Positions 28,405 through 36,032 of a stretch of 64,000 nt of DNA are shown in pieces. Location: positions 62,001-126,000 of the forward strand of contig JASHNW010000019.1 in NCBI GenBank assembly GCA_030041435.1, written 5' to 3'. Each line of letters begins with the position of its first letter. The stretch's first letter is position 1. Under the pieces are notes generated by a model. The model did not search any database, had not been told where the DNA came from, and was given only the letters and a program-made list of their open reading frames with translations. The DNA comes from Acidobacteriaceae bacterium. Lineage in GTDB: Bacteria; Acidobacteriota; Terriglobia; Terriglobales; Acidobacteriaceae. Both the position numbers and the translations under genes were made by a program.

Positions 28405-29505
28405 TTATAACCTCTTTCGGCCCACAATCGACATCGTCATCGCGGCGATCCGTTCCGCCGCATCGGGATGCGCCAGCTTCCGCGCGTTGTCCGCCATGGT
28501 CGCGAGCCTGGCTGGCTGCTCGAGCAAATCCCCCAGCGTTTTCTTGAGTTTCTCCGGCGTCAGTTCCGCTTCCAGCAGCATTGTGGCCGCCCCCGCCTGT
28601 GCCGGCACCTCGGCGTTCCTGCGCTGGTGATCGTCCGCCGCCTGCGGAAACGGAATCAGCACCGCCGGCTTCCCTGCCGCCGCCAGTTCCGCCACCGTCG
28701 ACGCCCCGCTGCGCGCCAGCACCAGGTCCGCTGCTCCGAAGCGCTGTGGCATATCGTCCAGAAACGCCGCCACCTGCCAGCGCGCCGGGTCGGCGCCGCT
28801 CGCCTGGTACGCCGCCAGTGTCGTCTCCGCGTGGCGCGCACCTGCCTGGTGCAGGATCGTCAGCCTCGGTGCCGTTTCCAGCAGCGCAGCCGCAATCTGC
28901 GGCATCGTGGTATTCAGCACCCGCGCGCCCTGGCTCCCGCCAAAAACGAGCAAATGTGGCGCCGCTGCTGCGGGCCGTTGCGCCAGCCCGAAAAATTCCG
29001 CCCGCACCGGAATCCCCGTCACCTGCGCGTTGCCAAAATACCTGGCCGCCGGTTCGAAGTTCACCGCCGCGGCCTTCACCCACCGGCCCACCAGCCGGTT
29101 GGCCATGCCCGGCACGGCATTCGGCTCAAACGCCAGCGTGGGAACGCCGGTCAGAATCGCCGCGCCCATCATCGGACCCGACGCGTAGCCGCCTACGCCG
29201 ACCACCGCCTGCGGGCGAAACCGGCGCAGCAGCCCGACGCACTGCACCAGGCCCAGCGGCAGATCCACCAGCGTCCGCGCCCGTGTCGCCAGGGAAACGT
29301 TGTTCAGTTGTCCGGCACGGATCAGCTCCAGCCGATAGCCCGCCTGCGGCACCAGGCGAGACTCCAACCCTCGCGCCGTCCCCACGAAGAGAATCTCGGC
29401 TCCGTGCCTGGACTTCAGCTCATCGGCAATCGCCAGCGCCGGAATAATGTGCCCGCCCGTGCCGCCGCCGGCAATCAGGATGCGTGGCGCGCCGTCAGAC
29501 GCCAC
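28405..29505 (-). CDS. murG: UDP-GlcNAc:lipid I N-acetylglucosaminyltransferase
   Basis: MurG adds GlcNAc to lipid I to give lipid II on the inner face of the membrane. The 366-residue product has the GGGTGGHIIPALAIA loop near the N-terminus, VGVGGYASGP, EPNAVPGMANR, the LVFGGSQGA hinge and ARSGASTVAEL. GTG 29505 is chosen since it sits nine residues before the glycine loop; this overlaps the upstream methyltransferase by 11 bases. It is the last gene of the dcw cluster here. Confidence 0.96.
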   Translation of the reverse strand: MASDGAPRILIAGGGTGGHIIPALAIADELKSRHGAEILFVGTARGLESRLVPQAGYRLELIRAGQLNNVSLATRARTLVDLPLGLVQCVGLLRRFRPQAVVGVGGYASGPMMGAAILTGVPTLAFEPNAVPGMANRLVGRWVKAAAVNFEPAARYFGNAQVTGIPVRAEFFGLAQRPAAAAPHLLVFGGSQGARVLNTTMPQIAAALLETAPRLTILHQAGARHAETTLAAYQASGADPARWQVAAFLDDMPQRFGAADLVLARSGASTVAELAAAGKPAVLIPFPQAADDHQRRNAEVPAQAGAATMLLEAELTPEKLKKTLGDLLEQPARLATMADNARKLAHPDAAERIAAMTMSIVGRKRL

Positions 29506-30265
29506 GCGGCACCCGCGTGCAGACAATTGCCACTGGAACAGAAAACCAGGTCTTCGCGCCATCGCGCCGCGGCTCGACGTCCATCGCGTCGTCCGACAGC
29601 GCTCGCTCGAACAGCGCGCGAATTCGCGCCTCATCCCCCTCGCGCGGATACGACCGGCTCAGAAACTCGTCCAGATCGAGCGCCAGCCGCGTGCGCTCCA
29701 CCTGCGGCGCCGGCAACCCCGCCGCGACGAAGAGCGCGCCCAGCTCCTCCACCGGCAGCGCCCGCGTGTGCGACGGATCGCGCATCTTCTCCATGGCATT
29801 GAAGGCATCGGCCTTCGCCGCCGCCGGAGCGCTGTCCGCCACAACGATACGTCCGCCCGCGCGGCAGACGCGCCGCATCTCGCGCAGCACGCGCAGCGGC
29901 TCGGGGAAATGATGAAACGCAAAACGGCAGGTCACGATGTCGAACCGGCCGTCTTCGTATGGCATTGCGGTCACGTCGCCCCGATCCCATGACACATTGG
30001 TCAGCCGCGCCGTCTGCTGCGCCGTCTGCGCCTGTTCCAGCATGGCCGGCGTCAGGTCGATGCCGGTAGCATGACGCACGCTCTTCGCCAGCGCGCACAC
30101 CAGCAAACCCGGCCCGCAGGCTACATCGAGCGCGGTGTCCGACGCATCTGGCTGGGCCATGCGCAGAATGCGTTCCAGAATATCCTCGCTGCGTGCCGTC
30201 GGCGAAGCGGCGAACTGCGCCGCCTGCCGCGTGAACTGATCGACAATTTGCTCGCTGTGTCCCAT
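29495..30265 (-). CDS. Class I SAM-dependent methyltransferase (UbiE-like)
   Basis: The 256-residue product has SAM motif I ALDVACGPGLLVCALA, motif II GIDLTPAML and the post-motif segment FDIVTCRFAFHHFPEP typical of UbiE/Methyltransf_11 enzymes. The substrate is unknown. It is inserted between ftsW (53-base gap) and murG (11-base overlap), so it is co-expressed with lipid II synthesis. ATG 30265 is chosen; the upstream in-frame extension is antisense-like sequence over ftsW. Confidence 0.88.
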   Translation of the reverse strand: MGHSEQIVDQFTRQAAQFAASPTARSEDILERILRMAQPDASDTALDVACGPGLLVCALAKSVRHATGIDLTPAMLEQAQTAQQTARLTNVSWDRGDVTAMPYEDGRFDIVTCRFAFHHFPEPLRVLREMRRVCRAGGRIVVADSAPAAAKADAFNAMEKMRDPSHTRALPVEELGALFVAAGLPAPQVERTRLALDLDEFLSRSYPREGDEARIRALFERALSDDAMDVEPRRDGAKTWFSVPVAIVCTRVPRGV

Positions 30266-30318
30266 GTCCTCATTCGATGCGGCGCAGAGTCCGCCGTTGC
30301 AGATCGCGGACCGCTGTC

Positions 30319-31410
30319 TCATTCCACTTCTTTGGTGATATTCAGCAGCACGCCGATCAGCACCAGCATGATGAACAGCGAAGTCCCCCCGTAGGAAATA
30401 AACGGCAGCGTGATGCCCTTGGTGGGCACCAGCGCCAGCACCACGCTGATGTTGAAGAAGGCCTGAATCAGGATCGTCGCCGTGATGCCGAACGCCAGGA
30501 ACCGCGCAAACGGGTCCTTCGACAGGATCGCAGCCCGCATGCCGCGCCACCCGATGAAGACGAACAGCCCCACCACCAGCAGCGCGCCCAGCAGCCCCAG
30601 CTCCTGCGCCACCGTCGCAAAAATATAATCCGTGTGCGGCTCGGGCAGATAGAAGAGCTTCGCCGCCCCGTCCATGTAGCCCACGCCCTTCACGCCGCCC
30701 GACCCCACCGCGATGAGCGACTGCAGTATGTGGTAGCCCTTGCCCAGCGGATCCGATTCCGGATTGATGAAGGCCAGCAGCCGGTCGCGCCGCCACTTCA
30801 CGCGAAACAGCATGAAGTACAGCACCGGCGTCGCCGCCAGCGCCGCGTAGCCCAGATATTTGAAGTTGACCCCGGCCAGCCACAGCATGAGCGCCGTGAC
30901 GCCGGCGCATACCAGCGCCGTCCCCAGGTCCGGCTCTTTCAAAATGAGCGCGATGAAAATCAGGCTGGGCAGCGCCGCCGGCAGCACCGTTTGCCGCACA
31001 TTGTCCATCGCCCCCATCCGATTCTGCAGAAACCATGCCAGAAACAGCACCAGCGCCGGCTTGGCGAACTCAGACGGCTGGAACGACAGCGCCCCGAAGC
31101 GAATCCAGCGATGCGTGTTGTGCGAGTCGCGCATCAGAAACGCGGCCAGCAGCAGCATGATAGTGATGCCCACCAGCGGAAACACCACGCTGGGCCGGTT
31201 GTAGCGGCCGTAATTCACGCCCATCAGCAGCGTCATGCAAATCAGCCCCGCCGCCGCATAGATCGCCTGCCGCGTCACGAAATAGTAGGGCGAACCGAAG
31301 CTGTCCTTGGCCATCACCGCCGACGCGCTGAACACCATCGCCAGCCCGATGACGACCAGCACCAGCGTGGCGAAATACAGCCATTTGTCGACGCCTACGT
31401 GTTTTGCCAT
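30319..31410 (-). CDS. ftsW: Cell division lipid II polymerase/flippase-family protein FtsW
   Basis: A 363-residue SEDS-family peptidoglycan glycosyltransferase with about ten membrane helices. Hallmarks seen are RWIRFGALSFQPSEFAK, the KEPDLGTALV segment, the large periplasmic loop with LGKGYHILQS, and FISYGGTSL near the C-terminus. It polymerises lipid II together with FtsI at the septum. FtsW is preferred to RodA by its place in the dcw cluster. Its start codon is eight bases from the heptamer array at 31418. Confidence 0.95.
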   Translation of the reverse strand: MAKHVGVDKWLYFATLVLVVIGLAMVFSASAVMAKDSFGSPYYFVTRQAIYAAAGLICMTLLMGVNYGRYNRPSVVFPLVGITIMLLLAAFLMRDSHNTHRWIRFGALSFQPSEFAKPALVLFLAWFLQNRMGAMDNVRQTVLPAALPSLIFIALILKEPDLGTALVCAGVTALMLWLAGVNFKYLGYAALAATPVLYFMLFRVKWRRDRLLAFINPESDPLGKGYHILQSLIAVGSGGVKGVGYMDGAAKLFYLPEPHTDYIFATVAQELGLLGALLVVGLFVFIGWRGMRAAILSKDPFARFLAFGITATILIQAFFNISVVLALVPTKGITLPFISYGGTSLFIMLVLIGVLLNITKEVE

Positions 31411-31417
31411 AAAGACA

Positions 31418-31441
31418 GTTATTAGTTGCTAGTTGTTAGTT
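31418..31441 (+). repeat. Heptanucleotide array, left flank of four-helix-bundle gene
   Basis: Three units, GTTATTA, GTTGCTA and GTTGTTA, plus a partial GTTT. They overlap the end of the four-helix-bundle gene, so its last residues and TAG stop are repeat-encoded. On the plus strand the phase reads TTGCTAG, the reverse complement of the CTAGCAA units at 31848-31938. Confidence 0.8.
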
Positions 31442-31818
31442 TCCGGCAATTGGCCGTTTTCGTTGTCCGAAAGCGACTGCAGCAGCCCGTTGAGCATGCG
31501 TCCCACTTCGTTTGCTGCCGATTCCGTATGCAGCAGCCTGTCCTGGGCCGCGAAGCCCAGATTGCCTGCAATCACGAGTTGCGTCTGCACTTCGCAAACG
31601 GAGCCGCGAGCCATTTTCAGGAACTGGCGAAACTCCTTCCTGGTGCCGCGTCCCGATCCTTCCGCAATATTGCTGGCCACCGACACCGCCGCACGCCTCA
31701 ACTGCGAGATGAGCCCGTACATCTCAGCTTTCGGAAACGCTTCGGTCAACCGATATACCTCCGTCGTCATGTCGATCGCACGCTGCCAAACCATTAGATC
31801 GCGGAACGACTTTCCCAT
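31429..31818 (-). CDS. Four-helix-bundle protein, S23/IVS-encoded family
   Basis: A 129-residue all-helical protein. FRDLMVWQRAIDM near the N-terminus, the QLRRAAVSVASNIAEGSGR segment and the EFRQFLKMARGSVCEVQTQL segment are hallmarks of the S23 four-helix-bundle family (23S rRNA intervening-sequence proteins; related to Avd of diversity-generating retroelements). Its function in such settings is unknown; a basic pentameric nucleic-acid-binding role is known for relatives. It interrupts the dcw cluster between murD and ftsW and is bracketed by inverted heptamer arrays. ATG 31818 is chosen because the family starts just before the FRDL motif. Confidence 0.88.
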   Translation of the reverse strand: MGKSFRDLMVWQRAIDMTTEVYRLTEAFPKAEMYGLISQLRRAAVSVASNIAEGSGRGTRKEFRQFLKMARGSVCEVQTQLVIAGNLGFAAQDRLLHTESAANEVGRMLNGLLQSLSDNENGQLPETNN

Positions 31819-31847
31819 GCGACACCAGGCTTTCCACTTGCCAATCA

Positions 31848-31938
31848 CTAGCAACTAGCAACCAGCAACCAGCAACTAGCAACTAACAGCTAGCAACTAG
31901 CAACTAACAACCAACAACTGGCAACTGGCAACCAGCAA
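31848..31938 (-). repeat. Heptanucleotide array, 13 units, right flank of four-helix-bundle gene
   Basis: Thirteen contiguous 7-base units on the plus strand: CTAGCAA, CTAGCAA, CCAGCAA, CCAGCAA, CTAGCAA, CTAACAG, CTAGCAA, CTAGCAA, CTAACAA, CCAACAA, CTGGCAA, CTGGCAA, CCAGCAA. Only positions 2-4 vary, apart from one final base. On the coding (minus) strand the array starts directly at the murD TAG stop and reads TTGCTAG-type units. Confidence 0.93.
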
Positions 31939-33312
31939 CTATCTCCTCGCCACCACTTCCCGCCTTGCCAGAACCGTTTCTTTGAAAACTCTTCCCCGAT
32001 GCTCGTAGTTCTCGAACTGATCGAAACTCGAACAGGCCGGCGCCAGCAGCACAATCTCCCCGGGCTGCGCTGCAGCGGCCGCGCGCGCAATCGCCTCTTC
32101 CAGCGTCCCCGCACTCACAATGGGCGCGGCCCCCTCGATGTGCGTGTGAATCTTCTCCGCTGCCGCTCCGATCGTGTACACGGCCTTCACCCGCTCGGTG
32201 ATCAGCGCCCGCATCTGCCGGTAATCGGAGTTCTTGTCCTTGCCGCCCAGAATCAGATGAATCCCGCCCGGAAACGCAGCAATCGCCTTCATCGAAGCGT
32301 CCACGTTCGTCGCTTTCGAATCGTTGTAATAATCCACGCCGTTCAGCTTCGCCACAAACTCCAGCCGGTGCTCGACCGCCTTAAAGCTCTTCACCGCCGC
32401 GCGGATCGTCTCCGCCTGCACGCCCGCCAGCCGCGCCGCACAGACTGCGGCCAGCACGTTCTCCACGTTGTGCGCGCCCTTCAGCGGAATCTCCTCGACC
32501 TTCAGTACCGGCTCCGGCTGCGCCTGCTCCGAAGCGCGAAACACGATCACGCCCTCGTGGACGAACGCGCCCTGGCGAACCACTTTCGTCCGGCTGAACC
32601 AGCAGATCCGCGACTTCGCCCGCGCCGCCGCGCGCTTCGCCGTCTCGTCGTCGGCATTCAGCACCAGAGCGTCGTCCGCCGTCTGCAGCGCGAAGATGCG
32701 CTCCTTGGCCGCCACGTAATTCTCGAACGTCCCGTGCCGGTCCAGGTGGTCCGGCGTAATGTTCAGAATCACCGCAATCTGCGGGTGAAATGTGTAGGTC
32801 GTCTCCAGCTGAAAACTCGACACCTCCAGTACCGACCAGCCGTCTTCGCGCGACTCGTCCACCAGAGAGATGACCGGCACGCCGATGTTGCCGCCCACCT
32901 GCACCGCCAGCTTGCCCGCCTTCAAAATTTCGCCGCACAGCGTCGTCGTAGTGGTTTTGCCGTTCGATCCGGTAATCGCCAGTACCTTGCCGCGCAAATA
33001 ATGCGCCGCCAGCTCCAGCTCGCCGATGATCGGCTGCCCGAACTTCTGCACCTGCGTCAGCTCCGGCGTATCGATCGGCACGCCCGGGCTCACCACAATC
33101 AGATCCTGCCGCCGGAAGGTCAGCAGCCCGTGTCCGCCGGCCTCAACCGCAATGCCCTCGTCGATCAGCGCCGGAATGTCCTTCGCCAGCGCCTCGGCGC
33201 TGCGCACGTCCGACACCGTCACCTGCGCGCCCTGCCGCCGCAAAAACAGCGCCGCCGCCAGCCCGGACTTGCCCAGACCGACAACCAGAACCTTTTTCCC
33301 CTTGATCTCCAT
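31939..33312 (-). CDS. murD: UDP-N-acetylmuramoyl-L-alanine--D-glutamate ligase
   Basis: MurD adds D-Glu to UDP-MurNAc-L-Ala in the cytoplasm. The 457-residue product has an N-terminal Rossmann domain (VVGLGKSGLAAA), the ATP loop ITGSNGKTTTTTL near residue 110, the NITPDHLDRHGTFENY segment, VDYYNDSKATN and the C-terminal LAPACSSFDQFENYEHRG. All family blocks are present. A heptamer array begins at its stop codon. It follows mraY with a 50-base gap. Confidence 0.97.
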   Translation of the reverse strand: MEIKGKKVLVVGLGKSGLAAALFLRRQGAQVTVSDVRSAEALAKDIPALIDEGIAVEAGGHGLLTFRRQDLIVVSPGVPIDTPELTQVQKFGQPIIGELELAAHYLRGKVLAITGSNGKTTTTTLCGEILKAGKLAVQVGGNIGVPVISLVDESREDGWSVLEVSSFQLETTYTFHPQIAVILNITPDHLDRHGTFENYVAAKERIFALQTADDALVLNADDETAKRAAARAKSRICWFSRTKVVRQGAFVHEGVIVFRASEQAQPEPVLKVEEIPLKGAHNVENVLAAVCAARLAGVQAETIRAAVKSFKAVEHRLEFVAKLNGVDYYNDSKATNVDASMKAIAAFPGGIHLILGGKDKNSDYRQMRALITERVKAVYTIGAAAEKIHTHIEGAAPIVSAGTLEEAIARAAAAAQPGEIVLLAPACSSFDQFENYEHRGRVFKETVLARREVVARR

Positions 33313-33362
33313 GCACTCTCGCGATCGGCGCCTGGGTCATTGTCCCACGCCGCCTCTACCCT

Positions 33363-34499
33363 TTATCGCAGCTTCAGTGTGGTGAGTGCAAAGAGTGCAA
33401 ACACCAGTGCGGCAATCCAGAAGCGCGCGATCACTTTCGACTCCGACCACCCCAGCAGCTCGAAGTGATGGTGCAGCGGCGCCATGCGGAAAATCCGCTT
33501 CCCGCCGCGCAGTTTGTAGCTGCCCACCTGCAGGATCACCGACACCGCCTCCAGGTAAAAGACGCCTCCGATGAACGGCAGCAGCAGCTCCTGCTTGATG
33601 ATTACCGCCACCGTCGCCAGCGCTCCGCCCAGAGCCAGCGAGCCCACATCGCCCATAAAAATCTCAGCAGGATGCGCGTTATACCAGAGGAACCCGATGC
33701 TGGCCCCTGTCATGGACCCGCAAAAGACGGTCACCTCGCTCACCAGCGGCATGCGCTGCAGTTCCAGATAATCGGCAAACGTCACGTGCCCGCTCACGTA
33801 GGTCAGCACGGTGAGCGCCCCGGCCGCGATGATGGTGCAGCCGATGGCCAGCCCGTCCAGCCCGTCCGTCAGGTTCACCGCGTTGCTGGTCAGCACGATC
33901 AGAAGCATCACAAAAATAATGAACGGCAGAAACGCCAGCACGCCCAGGTGTGGAATGTGTGTCAGCCCCGGAATCGCCAGCCGCGGCCGCAGGAACTTCA
34001 CGAACGGCACCACCAGCCGCGTCGAATAGCTGCCGCGCAGGTCCATCAGCACCAGCACCACGGCCACCACCGCCGATGCCGCAAACTGCCACAGCAGCTT
34101 GGCCCGCGCTGTCAGCCCCAGATTCCGCCGGTGCACGACCTTGATATAGTCGTCCGCGAATCCGATGGCTCCAAAGGCCGTCGCCGAAAACATCACCAGC
34201 CAGACAAACGGATTCGACAAATCGGCCCACAAAAACGTCGGCAGCAGGATCGCGATGCAGATGAGCACGCCGCCCATGGTCGGCGTTCCCGCCTTCTTCT
34301 GATGCGCCTTCGGTCCTTCCTCGCGGATATACTGCCCGATCTGGAACTCGCGCAGCTTCTCGATCACGTACGGCCCGATGATCATGGTGATGAGCAGCGC
34401 GGTCAGCGAGGCGAACGCCGTGCGAAAGGTCAGATAGCGAAAGATGCGGAAGGGTCGGAAGTAAGGGAACAGCTTCTGATACAGGAGCCAGTAAAGCAA
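33363..34499 (-). CDS. mraY: Phospho-N-acetylmuramoyl-pentapeptide-transferase
   Basis: MraY transfers phospho-MurNAc-pentapeptide to undecaprenyl phosphate, giving lipid I. The 378-residue integral membrane protein has KKAGTPTMGG near residue 70, the FADDYIKV acid motif, the NLTDGLDGLA catalytic loop near 215 and the MAPLHHHFELLGW motif near 340. All catalytic acids and the HHH cluster are present. It lies between murF (159-base gap) and murD. Confidence 0.98.
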   Translation of the reverse strand: MLYWLLYQKLFPYFRPFRIFRYLTFRTAFASLTALLITMIIGPYVIEKLREFQIGQYIREEGPKAHQKKAGTPTMGGVLICIAILLPTFLWADLSNPFVWLVMFSATAFGAIGFADDYIKVVHRRNLGLTARAKLLWQFAASAVVAVVLVLMDLRGSYSTRLVVPFVKFLRPRLAIPGLTHIPHLGVLAFLPFIIFVMLLIVLTSNAVNLTDGLDGLAIGCTIIAAGALTVLTYVSGHVTFADYLELQRMPLVSEVTVFCGSMTGASIGFLWYNAHPAEIFMGDVGSLALGGALATVAVIIKQELLLPFIGGVFYLEAVSVILQVGSYKLRGGKRIFRMAPLHHHFELLGWSESKVIARFWIAALVFALFALTTLKLR

Positions 34500-34658
34500 T
34501 GGGCCTCCAGGGCCATCATGAGGCGGTTTTCCCTGATTCTACAATCGGGCTTCGCCGCGCATCGCGGATTTCCGGGGTCTTTGGCGTGCCCGTCGCTCAT
34601 CCGTCAATAAGCGCTGGCCGTCGCGCTGCCGGCCGCTTCACCGCTGCCGGCTTTTCTG

Positions 34659-36032
34659 CTACTCCAGTCCTTCCAGCGCCCGCTCCAGCCGCACCCCGCG
34701 CGAAGCCTTCAGCAGCACCGCGTCGCCCGCCCGCAGATTCTCTCTCAGCCACGCCCCCGCCGCCTCCGGCGTCTCCACAAACAGCCCCTCGGCGCCCCAC
34801 TTGTCTGCTGCTTCCACCAGGCTCCGGGCATTGCCGCGCACCCCGATCACCACTTCGATCCCCGCCAGCGCCGCTTCTTTTCCGGACTCCCGGTGCAGCG
34901 CCGCCGCCGCGGGTCCCAGCTCCAGCATCTCGCCGGCGACCAGAATCCGCCGCTGCGCCGGCATCTTCTTCAACATCGTAATCATCGAGTGCAGCGCCTC
35001 AGGATTCGAGTTGTAGCTGTCATTGACGATGGTCGCGCCGCGAATGGTCAGCACCTGCCCGCGCTTGTCCTCCGGCCGCAGTGCCTCGAGCGCCGCGCAG
35101 CACGCCTCCAGCGGAATCCCCGCCTCCACGCCCACCGCAATCGCCGCCAGCGCGTTGGCCGCGTTGTGCTCGCCGGGCAGGCGCAGGTGCAGCTCGCAGC
35201 GCCGCTCCCCGGCACGCACGTGCATCCTGATCCCCTCAGCGCCCAGTGCTTCCACGCCTTCCGCCCGCGGATCGGCACAGGGACCGCGCCCAAAATAGAC
35301 GGCCTTCCCCGCGAAGTCGCGCCCAAACTGCGAGACATAGATATCGTCGCAGTTGAGAAATGCCACACCATTGTGCGGCAGCGCCTCCACCAGCTCATAT
35401 TTCGCGCGCGCAATCCCGGCAATCCCGTCCGGAAAGAATTCCGCATGCGCGTGTCCCACGTTCGTCACCACGCCCCAGTCCGGCGCAGCGATGCGGCACA
35501 GCGCAGCAATCTCTCCTGCGGCAGACATGCCCATCTCGATCGCCGCAACATCGTGCTCCGCGTCCAGTTTCAGCAGTTGCAGCGGCAGCCCGAAGTGATT
35601 ATTCAAATTGCCCTGCGACTTCAGCACGGAGAACCGGGTCCCCAATACCGCCGCCACGGCATCCTTGGTCGTGGTCTTCCCCGCCGAACCCGTGATGCCC
35701 ACCACGCGCTTCCCCCACTGCCGCCGCACGCCTGCCGAAAGCCTCTGCAGTGCCCCAGCCGGCTCATCGACCACCAGCAGCGGCTCGTTTCTCGCCGCGT
35801 CCGGCAGGCTGCGTGCTCGGCCGCGCGCCACCACCGCCGCGCAGGCGCCTCGCTCGAAGGCCGCGGCCACAAAATCGTGACCGTCGAAGCGCTCTCCGTG
35901 AATGGCAAAAAACAGGTCGCCCGGCTGCAGTGTCCGCGAGTCGATCGAATACCCCATCGCCGTCGTCGCATCGCCGCCCGCGACCGGCTCGATCCGCAAT
36001 AACCGCGCAATCTGCGCCAGCGTGAGCCTCAT
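34659..36032 (-). CDS. murF: UDP-N-acetylmuramoyl-tripeptide--D-alanyl-D-alanine ligase
   Basis: MurF adds D-Ala-D-Ala to the UDP-MurNAc tripeptide. The 457-residue product has YSIDSRTLQPGDLFFAI near the N-terminus, ATP loop GITGSAGKTTTKD near 110, the EMGMSAAGEI segment and the NDSYNSNPEA motif near 320. ATG 36032 overlaps the murE stop by ATGA, which fixes the start and implies coupled translation. Confidence 0.97.
   Translation of the reverse strand: MRLTLAQIARLLRIEPVAGGDATTAMGYSIDSRTLQPGDLFFAIHGERFDGHDFVAAAFERGACAAVVARGRARSLPDAARNEPLLVVDEPAGALQRLSAGVRRQWGKRVVGITGSAGKTTTKDAVAAVLGTRFSVLKSQGNLNNHFGLPLQLLKLDAEHDVAAIEMGMSAAGEIAALCRIAAPDWGVVTNVGHAHAEFFPDGIAGIARAKYELVEALPHNGVAFLNCDDIYVSQFGRDFAGKAVYFGRGPCADPRAEGVEALGAEGIRMHVRAGERRCELHLRLPGEHNAANALAAIAVGVEAGIPLEACCAALEALRPEDKRGQVLTIRGATIVNDSYNSNPEALHSMITMLKKMPAQRRILVAGEMLELGPAAAALHRESGKEAALAGIEVVIGVRGNARSLVEAADKWGAEGLFVETPEAAGAWLRENLRAGDAVLLKASRGVRLERALEGLE

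Noticed and set aside
29506-31036. Upstream extension of the methyltransferase frame over ftsW
   Set aside because: The extension is an alternative frame of the same strand across ftsW; the methyltransferase has a good internal ATG at 30265.
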